DNA from: Scatosoma sp900555925
GTDB lineage: Bacteria > Bacillota > Clostridia > Christensenellales > Borkfalkiaceae
Direction of reading: 5' to 3'
DNA length: 64,000 nucleotides
Assembly: GCA_959603585.1 (NCBI GenBank)
Contig: CAUGYD010000004.1
Span: 62,001 to 126,000, forward strand
The stretch's first letter is position 1. Each line of letters starts with the position of its first letter. Shown piece after piece: positions 1-7,240 of this stretch. The notes beneath the pieces are model-generated. The model was not told the DNA's origin and ran no database searches. It saw nothing but the letters and a program-made list of their open reading frames with translations. Made by a program: the position numbers and the translations under genes.

Positions 1-2
1 GA

Positions 3-107
3 ATACTGACCAAAAAGGGCGCAGATATTATGAAAGATGTCATCGAAAAGACCAATCGCGACTACGGAACTTGGGTGGACGAGCTCGGAATCAATGAATT
101 GAAGTAA
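3..107 (+). CDS. C-terminus of a probable sugar ABC solute-binding protein (partial)
   Basis: The window opens inside a gene. The open frame runs from base 3 to a TAA at 105-107 and gives 34 residues ending in WVDELGINELK. The helical, lysine-rich tail and the position directly before a MalF-type permease fit the end of an extracellular solute-binding protein of a carbohydrate ABC importer. That is inference from context, because no diagnostic motif lies in this piece. Confidence 0.5.
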   Translation: MLTKKGADIMKDVIEKTNRDYGTWVDELGINELK

Positions 108-163
108 GGACTCGGCGCGTGCGGTGCCTTCGGGTGCCGAACGGTCGAGCGAGAGGGAAAACT

Positions 164-1183
164 ATGGATAACAACAAAACGATGACGGAAATAAACGAAG
201 CGACGGACGCGGCACTTTCCGCAGCGGAAAGAGCGAAAATTTCCAAGCGAATCAAGAGCCGCCGTAAAAGATGGGAATATCTTTTCGTCCTCAGTCTGGT
301 CGCATGGCCCATCATTCATTTCCTCGTCTTCTGGCTGTACGTAAATTTTGAGAGCTTCACGCTGATTTTCAAGACGTATAAGCCCTTGGAGGGAAAATAC
401 GTATGGAGCGGCGTCGACGACGTCGTGCGTACCTTCAAGGAAATGGTTTTGGGCGACAATCCCGTGATGCAGCGGGCGATGTGGAATTCCGTCTTTTCCA
501 TTATTCCGGGACTTTTCATCATCTTGCCGCTCGCCTTTATTACCGCGTATGCTTTTTATAAGCATGTTCCCGGAGAACGCCTTTACCGCGTGCTGTTTTA
601 CCTTCCCAGCATGATTTCGATCGTCGTTCTCACGATGTGCTATAAGTATCTTTTCGATCCCAGCTTCGGTACGATACGATTGCTGTTTGAAAAAGTATTC
701 GGTATTAAAGATCTCAAATGGCTCACGCCGAGCACGGATAATCCGCTCGTCTGGCCGCTCATTTATCTCTATTGCGTCTGGGCAGGTTTGGGCTCGAACG
801 TCATTTTAATGAGCGGTGCCATGCAGCGGATTCCGAAGGAAATTTCCGAATCCGCCAAATTGGAGGGAATCGGATTCTGGCGGGAGGCTTGGAGCATCAC
901 TCTGCCTCTGACGATGACCACCGTATCCAACTTTATCGTGCTCGCCGTCATGGGCATGTTCGGATTTTTGATGCAGCCCATGCTCCTCACCAACGAGAGC
1001 GGCGGTCCCGAAGGCATGACGATGACGATTGCAATGTACGTCTATGTGCGCACGAATATGGGCATTGAGGCCTATGCAAAGAGTGCCGCGACGGTCGGTA
1101 TTCTGTTCTCGTTAATGTTCGGGCCTATCGTGTTTATCGTAAAGCTGTTGTTGGATAAATTTACTCCGAAAATTGAATTTTAA
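164..1183 (+). CDS. Sugar ABC transporter permease, MalF/UgpA type
   Basis: Inner-membrane subunit of a carbohydrate ABC importer, 339 residues. A basic N-terminal segment (residues ~25-40, KRIKSRRKRW) is followed by about six hydrophobic helices. The EAA-type cytoplasmic loop that contacts the ATPase is visible near residues 225-245 (EISESAKLEGIGFWREAW). The start is placed at ATG 164, behind GAGAGGGA at 151-158; an upstream in-frame ATG at 119 lacks a good ribosome site. It lies 57 bp after the presumed binding protein. The partner MalG-type permease is not in the window and may lie upstream. The ATPase is also absent, which is usual for families sharing an MsmX-like ATPase. The glycosidases downstream suggest a plant-derived oligosaccharide as substrate. 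Confidence 0.9.
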   Translation: MDNNKTMTEINEATDAALSAAERAKISKRIKSRRKRWEYLFVLSLVAWPIIHFLVFWLYVNFESFTLIFKTYKPLEGKYVWSGVDDVVRTFKEMVLGDNPVMQRAMWNSVFSIIPGLFIILPLAFITAYAFYKHVPGERLYRVLFYLPSMISIVVLTMCYKYLFDPSFGTIRLLFEKVFGIKDLKWLTPSTDNPLVWPLIYLYCVWAGLGSNVILMSGAMQRIPKEISESAKLEGIGFWREAWSITLPLTMTTVSNFIVLAVMGMFGFLMQPMLLTNESGGPEGMTMTIAMYVYVRTNMGIEAYAKSAATVGILFSLMFGPIVFIVKLLLDKFTPKIEF

Positions 1184-1204
1184 TTATAAAGGGGATAGTA
1201 ATCA

Positions 1205-3268
1205 GTGAAAAAAAGTATTGCATTGTTTTTATCGCTGGCAATGGCAGGGGGAATTCTTTCTTCCGCCTTTGCGTTCGGCGCGGAGCATACCGACCGCGCG
1301 GCTGCGGCGAATATCAAGTCTTTGGAAATGACGGACAATTTCGACGGGGAAGCGCTCGATTCCGACGCATGGACGGCGACGAACGGAGTCGGACAAAAAG
1401 TAGAATATTCCGCGCTCCGCATGAACGGAATCAATACGTGGGGGTCGTATATTGCCTTGCAGAAGATGCCGCTCGACGAGACGTGGGATTCCTTCACGAT
1501 CGACATGCAGATGAATTGGGTGGGAACGCCGAGCTGGTCGGGAATCTTTTTCGGCAGTGCGTCCGTAAACGATTTTTATTATACCTCTCCTTCCGCGTAT
1601 TTCCTCCAAATCAACAGCGGCGGCGTGGCTTCCGAGGGCGAGAGCGGACGCGGTATGCGCCTTGCAAAGCGGGACATGTCCAGCAGCACGGGATTTTTCG
1701 GTACGCCCGACAAGACCGAATATGTAGAATCGGACGTATTCAATGCGGGGAATCTTTTGGCGGGCGGCAGTGTCCAGCGCGTGATTATGGAGTTCACCAA
1801 AAAGCCCGCTCCCAACGAAGACAACGAATATTCCATGAAGTTCAAGTGGGGAGATGCGGATGCGGAGGAATCGACTTATACCGTCCATGATTTCAAGACG
1901 ATCGAAATCGGCGGCTATATGGGATTTACCACTTATGGCGAAACGGTTATGGAAATTCGCAGTTTCGAGCTGAGCGAAGGGACGGGCGAAAATAAGACTT
2001 CCCTTTTTAAGGACGATTTCAGCACGGGGGACATAAGCTATCCTTCTTTCCCGACGCCCGATACCGCTTGGCGCGGCGTGCAGACGAACACGGAAGAAAG
2101 GACTTATTGCGGAAAATTCTGTACGGTGTCCTATGACGGAGTAAAGAACGGCTCCCTCGTATATGCCGACCCTATCGAGCGCAACGCAATGAGCACCAAG
2201 AGCTTCGAGATCTCTTACGACCTTACGACTTCCGCTTTGACCGAGAATACCTATGTCGGCAGCGGCTTCGCTTTGGAGACGCCCGATTCGGACGCTTCAA
2301 AAAAGAGTTTTATCGGCATGCGCAAGGCGGGCGAGGCGTATAAGCTCGCGTATATTTCCGACGGAAAGGTCGTCGGGAACGAAGTGACGGTGGAAGAGCT
2401 GACGGGGCTTACGGCGACGGTTAAGCTCGTCGGATATTACGACAACACCGTTCGCGTCTATATAAACGATATCGAACGCGCAGCGTTCGAGGACGTCGAA
2501 TTTGACGGTTATACTTCCGTTTCGGCGGTCACGCCGGACGCGGCGGCTCAGGCGCCCGAAAACGGCTCGGCCATCGATAATTTCTCCCTCTATATTTTTG
2601 AGGCGATTTATCCCGACAGTGAAAATGTAGGAATTAATTTCCAAGGCTCTAAGGAATACGAGATCGCGGGGGAAATCATAGAGGAACATTACGTGAATAC
2701 CCGCAAATGGATCATGTACGGCGGGGTAAAGACTCCTATTCAGATGAATCGGAACTATATCCAGTTCCACGACATCAGCGGCGATGCGGCATTTCTTTCC
2801 AAGTCCCGTTTCGGCGACCAGATCGCGCGTTTTGATTTCCGACCTTCCTCCCTTCCCGAGGGGACGGAACTCGCGGGGTTCGGTTATTCCTTCGGTCGCG
2901 AAATGCTGGATACTTCCTGTAACGACGCGCCCGGAGTATATTTCCGCAAGGACGGAAATACGACGAGCATCGTCGGAAAGAATATGACGACCGCTTCCGG
3001 AGCGACTTCCGCCACTTGTTCCTTGAACGTATTTAAGGATACGGAAACCTGGTATACCTGCATGTTGATTATTTCTTCCCGCACGGTAAAGGTATTTATT
3101 AAAGAAACTTCTCAACCGGATTCGGCTTTCGGAAAACCGCAGATCGTATTCACGGACGTCGACACGTTCGGCTATACCGCTCTGATGATCGAAAATACGG
3201 GAAAAGCATATTACAATGCGACCAATTTCTCGATTACGAATATCGACCCGATGATTCAGGAGGCGTAA
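1205..3268 (+). CDS. Secreted protein with concanavalin/LamG-like domains
   Basis: Large exported protein (687 residues) starting at GTG 1205 behind AAAGGGGATAG. Residues 1-26 form a signal peptide (MKK, hydrophobic core, AFAFGAEH). The mature protein shows three similar segments beginning near residues 45, 265 and 480, each opening with a phrase like DNFDG or KDDFS and rich in aromatic beta-strands. This is the pattern of concanavalin-like or DUF1080/LamG jelly-roll domains that bind or process glycans. No catalytic residues can be assigned. There is no C-terminal anchor of its own. It is one base from the next gene, which does carry an anchor, so the two may form one surface complex. Likely role: cell-surface glycan binding, inferred from context. 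Confidence 0.6.
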   Translation: MKKSIALFLSLAMAGGILSSAFAFGAEHTDRAAAANIKSLEMTDNFDGEALDSDAWTATNGVGQKVEYSALRMNGINTWGSYIALQKMPLDETWDSFTIDMQMNWVGTPSWSGIFFGSASVNDFYYTSPSAYFLQINSGGVASEGESGRGMRLAKRDMSSSTGFFGTPDKTEYVESDVFNAGNLLAGGSVQRVIMEFTKKPAPNEDNEYSMKFKWGDADAEESTYTVHDFKTIEIGGYMGFTTYGETVMEIRSFELSEGTGENKTSLFKDDFSTGDISYPSFPTPDTAWRGVQTNTEERTYCGKFCTVSYDGVKNGSLVYADPIERNAMSTKSFEISYDLTTSALTENTYVGSGFALETPDSDASKKSFIGMRKAGEAYKLAYISDGKVVGNEVTVEELTGLTATVKLVGYYDNTVRVYINDIERAAFEDVEFDGYTSVSAVTPDAAAQAPENGSAIDNFSLYIFEAIYPDSENVGINFQGSKEYEIAGEIIEEHYVNTRKWIMYGGVKTPIQMNRNYIQFHDISGDAAFLSKSRFGDQIARFDFRPSSLPEGTELAGFGYSFGREMLDTSCNDAPGVYFRKDGNTTSIVGKNMTTASGATSATCSLNVFKDTETWYTCMLIISSRTVKVFIKETSQPDSAFGKPQIVFTDVDTFGYTALMIENTGKAYYNATNFSITNIDPMIQEA

Positions 3269-3269
3269 T

Positions 3270-4067
3270 ATGACGAAATCCAAAAATAATGTATTCCGTA
3301 TTCTTTTTTCCGCTCTGCTTTTTCTCGTCCTCTCACTTTCTTTGGTTCTTTGCGGAACTGCCGCAAGCGCGGAAAGTCTCGATGAACTCCGCAGCGATTT
3401 CCGCAAAAACAGCGACGGCTGGACGCTCAACGATTTTGCCGTGACTTCCTCCGAGGGGCTTACGCTCATTCCGAGCGCCGAAGCAAAGACGGTCGGAACC
3501 ATGGACAGCCTGCTCCTGTTCCTCGAATTCGGAGATGTGGAGGGCAGCTTTAAGTTGTCGCTCGGCGTCACGTCGGATACTGCCGCATGTTCCCTGACGT
3601 TTAAGGACAATCGGCTGACCGCAGAAGGGCTCGTGGACGAATCCGGCGGCAATACCGCGGTTTTGGAGCGCGGACTCCTTTCGGGCAGCACTTTGAAAGT
3701 GGAAATGATCGGCGGATATGTCGAGATTTCCATACGCAACGCGCAGGATCCTTACGATTACCTCGGTTCTCCCGTGGCCACTCTCTATTTTGAAGAAGGA
3801 AAGACCTCCGCGGAGGGAAATATCGCTCTTTCCGTCGAGGAAAAGAGCGCGACGATAGAGACGGCAAATCTCTATTCTTTGGACGGAAGTATTCACATCG
3901 ACACGGAGGACTACGTTCCGCCGAAAGAGGAAGATTCGAGCGGTTCTTCGGAGTCGTCGTCGGGAGGCTGTGGAAGTGTGGCAGGCATTTCGGCGGGACT
4001 TGCCGTTTTGGCCGCGGGTGCGGCGATCGCTTTGAAAAAGGGAGGGCGTCATGAAAAGAATCGCTAA
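3270..4067 (+). CDS. Surface protein with C-terminal GCGS-type anchor
   Basis: Exported 265-residue protein. Residues 1-32 are a signal peptide (basic start, long leucine-rich core, AASAES). Residues ~35-205 make one beta-rich domain resembling the repeats of the preceding protein. An acidic and serine-rich linker follows. The C-terminus is tripartite: SSGGCGSVAG, a hydrophobic stretch of about 20 residues, and a basic tail (KKGGRHEKNR). The same architecture ends the protein at 25265-27070. This looks like a membrane-anchoring or sorting signal, but I do not recognise its processing enzyme here. The gene overlaps the next one by 17 bp, suggesting translational coupling. Confidence 0.6.
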   Translation: MTKSKNNVFRILFSALLFLVLSLSLVLCGTAASAESLDELRSDFRKNSDGWTLNDFAVTSSEGLTLIPSAEAKTVGTMDSLLLFLEFGDVEGSFKLSLGVTSDTAACSLTFKDNRLTAEGLVDESGGNTAVLERGLLSGSTLKVEMIGGYVEISIRNAQDPYDYLGSPVATLYFEEGKTSAEGNIALSVEEKSATIETANLYSLDGSIHIDTEDYVPPKEEDSSGSSESSSGGCGSVAGISAGLAVLAAGAAIALKKGGRHEKNR

Positions 4068-5364
4068 AATCGTTTGTATTTCCGCTTTGACCGCTGTTCT
4101 CGGTTTCGGCGGTGTAGCTTGTAAAAAGGACGACGGCCCCAAGCAGAAAACGGGGCTGGGATATGAAGTGAACCCGGAAAATATGTTCGGAATTTGCGTC
4201 CTTCCCTCCGATTTGCCGACGTCTTCCAAGGATCCCGGAATCACGACGGAAATCGTCTGCGATCTCATAAAGACGATGAACATTAAATCCGTCCGCGTAT
4301 GGATGCATATTCCTTATGTTCTCGAACGGGAACGGACTTCCAACGAAATCAGTCTGAAACGCAATGCGGTGGAGACGTATCATAATTATTTTGCGGATTT
4401 GAAGGAAGCGGGCGTAGAAAATATTCTCGTCATGAGCCATCAATACCTCTATCCCGTGGAGATGATAAAGCCTTCGACCATGGGGGTCATTCCCGATCCC
4501 GTCAACGAACCGGACGAATATATGGCGTTTATGAATTTGTTCCGCGATTGTTACAGCATGATGGCGGAAGAATTTCCCGAAATTACGCTTTGGGAACCCA
4601 ATAACGAAACGGATCACCCGAAGGGAACGACGATTGTCCGTCAAGGGTATTCCACGGCAAATTCCGAGGCGGTCAACGCGCAATATCAATATACCCCCGA
4701 AGAGGTGGCGATGATTACGGCGGATCAGTGCTACTATGCAAACCTCGGCATAAAAGAGCACAATCCCGAAAACGAGCTCGTTATGCCCGGTCTCGTGTTC
4801 TCCTCGACGGACGCCTCTGCGATCTTTATCGATCTTCTGTACGAACAAATCGAATCGGGAAAACTTCCGACGAGTATCGATGAAAATAACGAGAGAATTA
4901 TTCCCGCGGACACAAACACGGACAATTATTTCAACGTGCTCAACTGGCATCCGTATGCGAACGTCGCGCCCAATGAAGATTGGCTGCAAGCAAACATCGA
5001 TATGTATAACGTGGCGGTAGAACACGGCGATGCGGGCAAAAAGCTCTTTCTTTCCGAGTTCGGCTGGTACGACAGTTTCGACGCGAAGCGGCAGGAGGAT
5101 ATCGGGGAATGGTATCCCGAAGCGATCGATCAGTTAAAGGCGAATCTTCCTTCCTTGGAAGCGGTGTTTTGTTTCCGTATGTTCAACTATACGACGGCGG
5201 GTGCGGGAGTCAAGGATATGGAAAAGACTTTCGGAATATTTACGTCTCCCGTCGAAGAGATGGGAATCACGCCCAAGCCCGCGGCTCTTGCGCTGTTTAA
5301 GTATTTTAACGGCGAGGACGCGGATACGTCGGGACTTTATAAGTATAAAAAAGAACAAGCATAA
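4051..5364 (+). CDS. Lipoprotein glycoside hydrolase-like protein, clan GH-A fold
   Basis: Predicted surface lipoprotein of 437 residues. The signal peptide ends in a lipobox (GGVAC, Cys ~25). The mature part reads as a TIM-barrel glycosidase of clan GH-A: a candidate acid/base glutamate in WEPNNETDHP (Glu ~186) and a candidate nucleophile in LFLSEFGW (Glu ~336), with an NWHPY strand between them. I cannot assign a GH family with confidence; GH5, GH30 and GH39-like groups share this pattern. It is a paralogue of the next gene, which lacks the signal peptide, so one copy acts outside and one inside the cell. It starts inside the end of the previous gene. Confidence 0.65.
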   Translation: MKRIAKIVCISALTAVLGFGGVACKKDDGPKQKTGLGYEVNPENMFGICVLPSDLPTSSKDPGITTEIVCDLIKTMNIKSVRVWMHIPYVLERERTSNEISLKRNAVETYHNYFADLKEAGVENILVMSHQYLYPVEMIKPSTMGVIPDPVNEPDEYMAFMNLFRDCYSMMAEEFPEITLWEPNNETDHPKGTTIVRQGYSTANSEAVNAQYQYTPEEVAMITADQCYYANLGIKEHNPENELVMPGLVFSSTDASAIFIDLLYEQIESGKLPTSIDENNERIIPADTNTDNYFNVLNWHPYANVAPNEDWLQANIDMYNVAVEHGDAGKKLFLSEFGWYDSFDAKRQEDIGEWYPEAIDQLKANLPSLEAVFCFRMFNYTTAGAGVKDMEKTFGIFTSPVEEMGITPKPAALALFKYFNGEDADTSGLYKYKKEQA

Positions 5365-5386
5365 TTCGGCAGAAAATTTCGACGAG

Positions 5387-5415
5387 GCGCCGTTCCGTAC
5401 AGAGCGGAACGGCGC
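5387..5415 (+). other. Intercistronic hairpin
   Basis: Perfect 11-bp inverted repeat (5387-5397 with 5405-5415) with a 7-base loop, between the two GH-A genes. It is followed by AATTATTTAAGGAG rather than a run of T, so a transcript-stabilising or partially terminating role is more likely than full termination. Confidence 0.6.
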
Positions 5416-5434
5416 AATTATTTAAGGAGAAAAT

Positions 5435-6643
5435 ATGCAGGTAAAAGAAGGTCTCGGATATACTTGCGATCCCGATGCGTATTTTTACGGGATATGCGAG
5501 GAGTTTGAAGGTTCTTTGGACAAGGGTGCCGACCCTATGACGACAATCGATTTGATTGACCGTCTCGGCGCAAAATCTATGCGCATCTGGATGCATCACA
5601 AACGTCTGTTGCAGCGGAAAGGGGATACGGACGAGCTGGAATGGAAAGATGACGTATTCCGCCGTTACAGGAAATATGTGGAGGAGCTGACGAAAAGAAA
5701 GATTCGTATCGTCGCCATGAATCATAATTACGTATTTCCGAAAAGTTTTACGGGTACTCCGAACTCCGTTCCGGAAATGCCGGAACCCGGCACTCAGGCG
5801 TATTTGGACGAAATGAACATGATTGCCCGCGCGTATGAGATGATGGCGAAAGAATTTCCCGAAATCGAGTATTGGGAATGCGGAAACGAAGTAAACATGA
5901 ATTCCTATCTCGCAAAGCCGGGATTTTCCTCCCATAGCGTAAAGAACTCCGAGTACGACGAAAGATATTGCTATACCAATCTCGAAAAGGCGGAAATCAC
6001 GGCGGATATTTGCTATTATTCCAACTTGGGCGTCAAGCGCGGCAATCCGAAGGCGTATGTGGTATTTCCCGCGCCCACGCCCTATCGCGGCTATGCGGAA
6101 ATGGCGGAGTTTTATGAGTTTGTGTATCGTGCCGTGGAATCGGGCAGATTTCCGCGCGGACTTGCCCCCGATACCGATCCCGATCATTATTTTCAGGTAC
6201 AGTGTTATCACGCCTATAATTTCGGCGGCGACGCTTCGATTATCCGGGGCGGCGCGGAAATGATTCTGCGCGTCATGCAACGCCACGGCGACGGCGGGAA
6301 AAAAATATTTATTACCGAATTCGGCTATCACGATTCCGATTTCGTCGTCAATCGCGGTATGAAGAAGTCGGAGGCCGACGAGTTGCAGGCTTCCTTCTTT
6401 CCGACGGACTTCGAGGCCTTCCGTTCGTGCGAAAATATCGAGACGGTATTTATTTTCCGTCTGTACGATTGGACTGCGGGGCCGGGAATAGAAATCGATT
6501 TCGGATTGTTTACTTCTCCAAGCTCGCCCAAGGGAATTATCCCCAAGGCTAAGGGCTTGAAACTCTATCGACTGATTCGGGGAGAGGACGCGGACCCCGC
6601 CGCACTTTACAGGTATCGGAAAAATGAAAACGCTGAAAATTAA
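5435..6643 (+). CDS. Cytoplasmic clan GH-A glycosidase-like protein
   Basis: 402 residues, no signal peptide, behind a strong AAGGAG site. It is clearly related to the preceding lipoprotein: both open with (G)LGYxxxPxxxxxGIC and share the MRIWMH / VRVWMH strand, the acid/base strand (here WECGNEVNMN, Glu ~152) and the nucleophile strand (IFITEFGYHDS, Glu ~295). The C-terminus PKAKGLKLYRLIRGEDADP also matches its paralogue. It probably cleaves imported oligosaccharides released by the surface enzyme. The exact linkage is not readable from sequence. It overlaps the next gene by 20 bp. Confidence 0.65.
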   Translation: MQVKEGLGYTCDPDAYFYGICEEFEGSLDKGADPMTTIDLIDRLGAKSMRIWMHHKRLLQRKGDTDELEWKDDVFRRYRKYVEELTKRKIRIVAMNHNYVFPKSFTGTPNSVPEMPEPGTQAYLDEMNMIARAYEMMAKEFPEIEYWECGNEVNMNSYLAKPGFSSHSVKNSEYDERYCYTNLEKAEITADICYYSNLGVKRGNPKAYVVFPAPTPYRGYAEMAEFYEFVYRAVESGRFPRGLAPDTDPDHYFQVQCYHAYNFGGDASIIRGGAEMILRVMQRHGDGGKKIFITEFGYHDSDFVVNRGMKKSEADELQASFFPTDFEAFRSCENIETVFIFRLYDWTAGPGIEIDFGLFTSPSSPKGIIPKAKGLKLYRLIRGEDADPAALYRYRKNENAEN

Positions 6644-7235
6644 AAAGAACGCAAAAATTTTATTTATGGGCGATTCCATTACGGACAGCGGCCGCGACTA
6701 TTCCGACCGCCACGGCCTTACGGGCTATAACCGAATCGTATGCGAGCGTCTGGGCGATGTCGAGGGGTTTAACCGCGGCATCAACGGAGAAAGCTGCGGT
6801 CAGATCTTACAGCGCTTTCGTCCGGAATGCGAAGATATCCGCCCCGACGTAATTTCTATCCTCGGCGGCATCAACGACACGACGGTGCGCGGAACGCCGC
6901 CCCGTATCGCTTCGGAAGCCGAATTTTACGATACTTATCGCCGTATGCTCCGCACGGCTTACGAGTTCACTCATGAAGTCATCGTCGTCGAACCGTTTCT
7001 CATTCCGAAAGATTTCGGCATGGACGGATTGAGAAATTCGCTCTTTGAGCGCATTTATGCGATTCGCCGCCTTGCCAACGAGTTCGGCGCGGTATATCTC
7101 CCCATGGACGGGATTTTTGCCGAAAATTGGGTGGAGCGTACGCCCGAATTTTATACGGTAGACTGCATTCATTTAACCGCGGAGGGAAAAAAGCTCCTGG
7201 CGGAGGAATGGCTGAAACGCGCCGAACGAATTTGA
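6624..7235 (+). CDS. SGNH/GDSL-family esterase
   Basis: 203-residue cytoplasmic SGNH hydrolase. All four blocks are visible: GDSITDSGR (nucleophilic Ser ~16), GINGES (oxyanion Gly), GGINDT (oxyanion Asn) and DCIHLTAEG (catalytic Asp and His near the C-terminus). Members of this family remove acetyl or other acyl groups from sugars, and the position among glycosidases suggests deacetylation of imported oligosaccharides. The start codon lies inside the end of the previous gene, so translation is probably coupled. Confidence 0.85.
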   Translation: MKTLKIKKNAKILFMGDSITDSGRDYSDRHGLTGYNRIVCERLGDVEGFNRGINGESCGQILQRFRPECEDIRPDVISILGGINDTTVRGTPPRIASEAEFYDTYRRMLRTAYEFTHEVIVVEPFLIPKDFGMDGLRNSLFERIYAIRRLANEFGAVYLPMDGIFAENWVERTPEFYTVDCIHLTAEGKKLLAEEWLKRAERI

Positions 7236-7240
7236 AAATC

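Noticed and set aside
2297..3739. 480-codon open frame on the - strand
   Set aside because: Shadow of the two surface-protein genes; no ribosome site, no recognisable motif.
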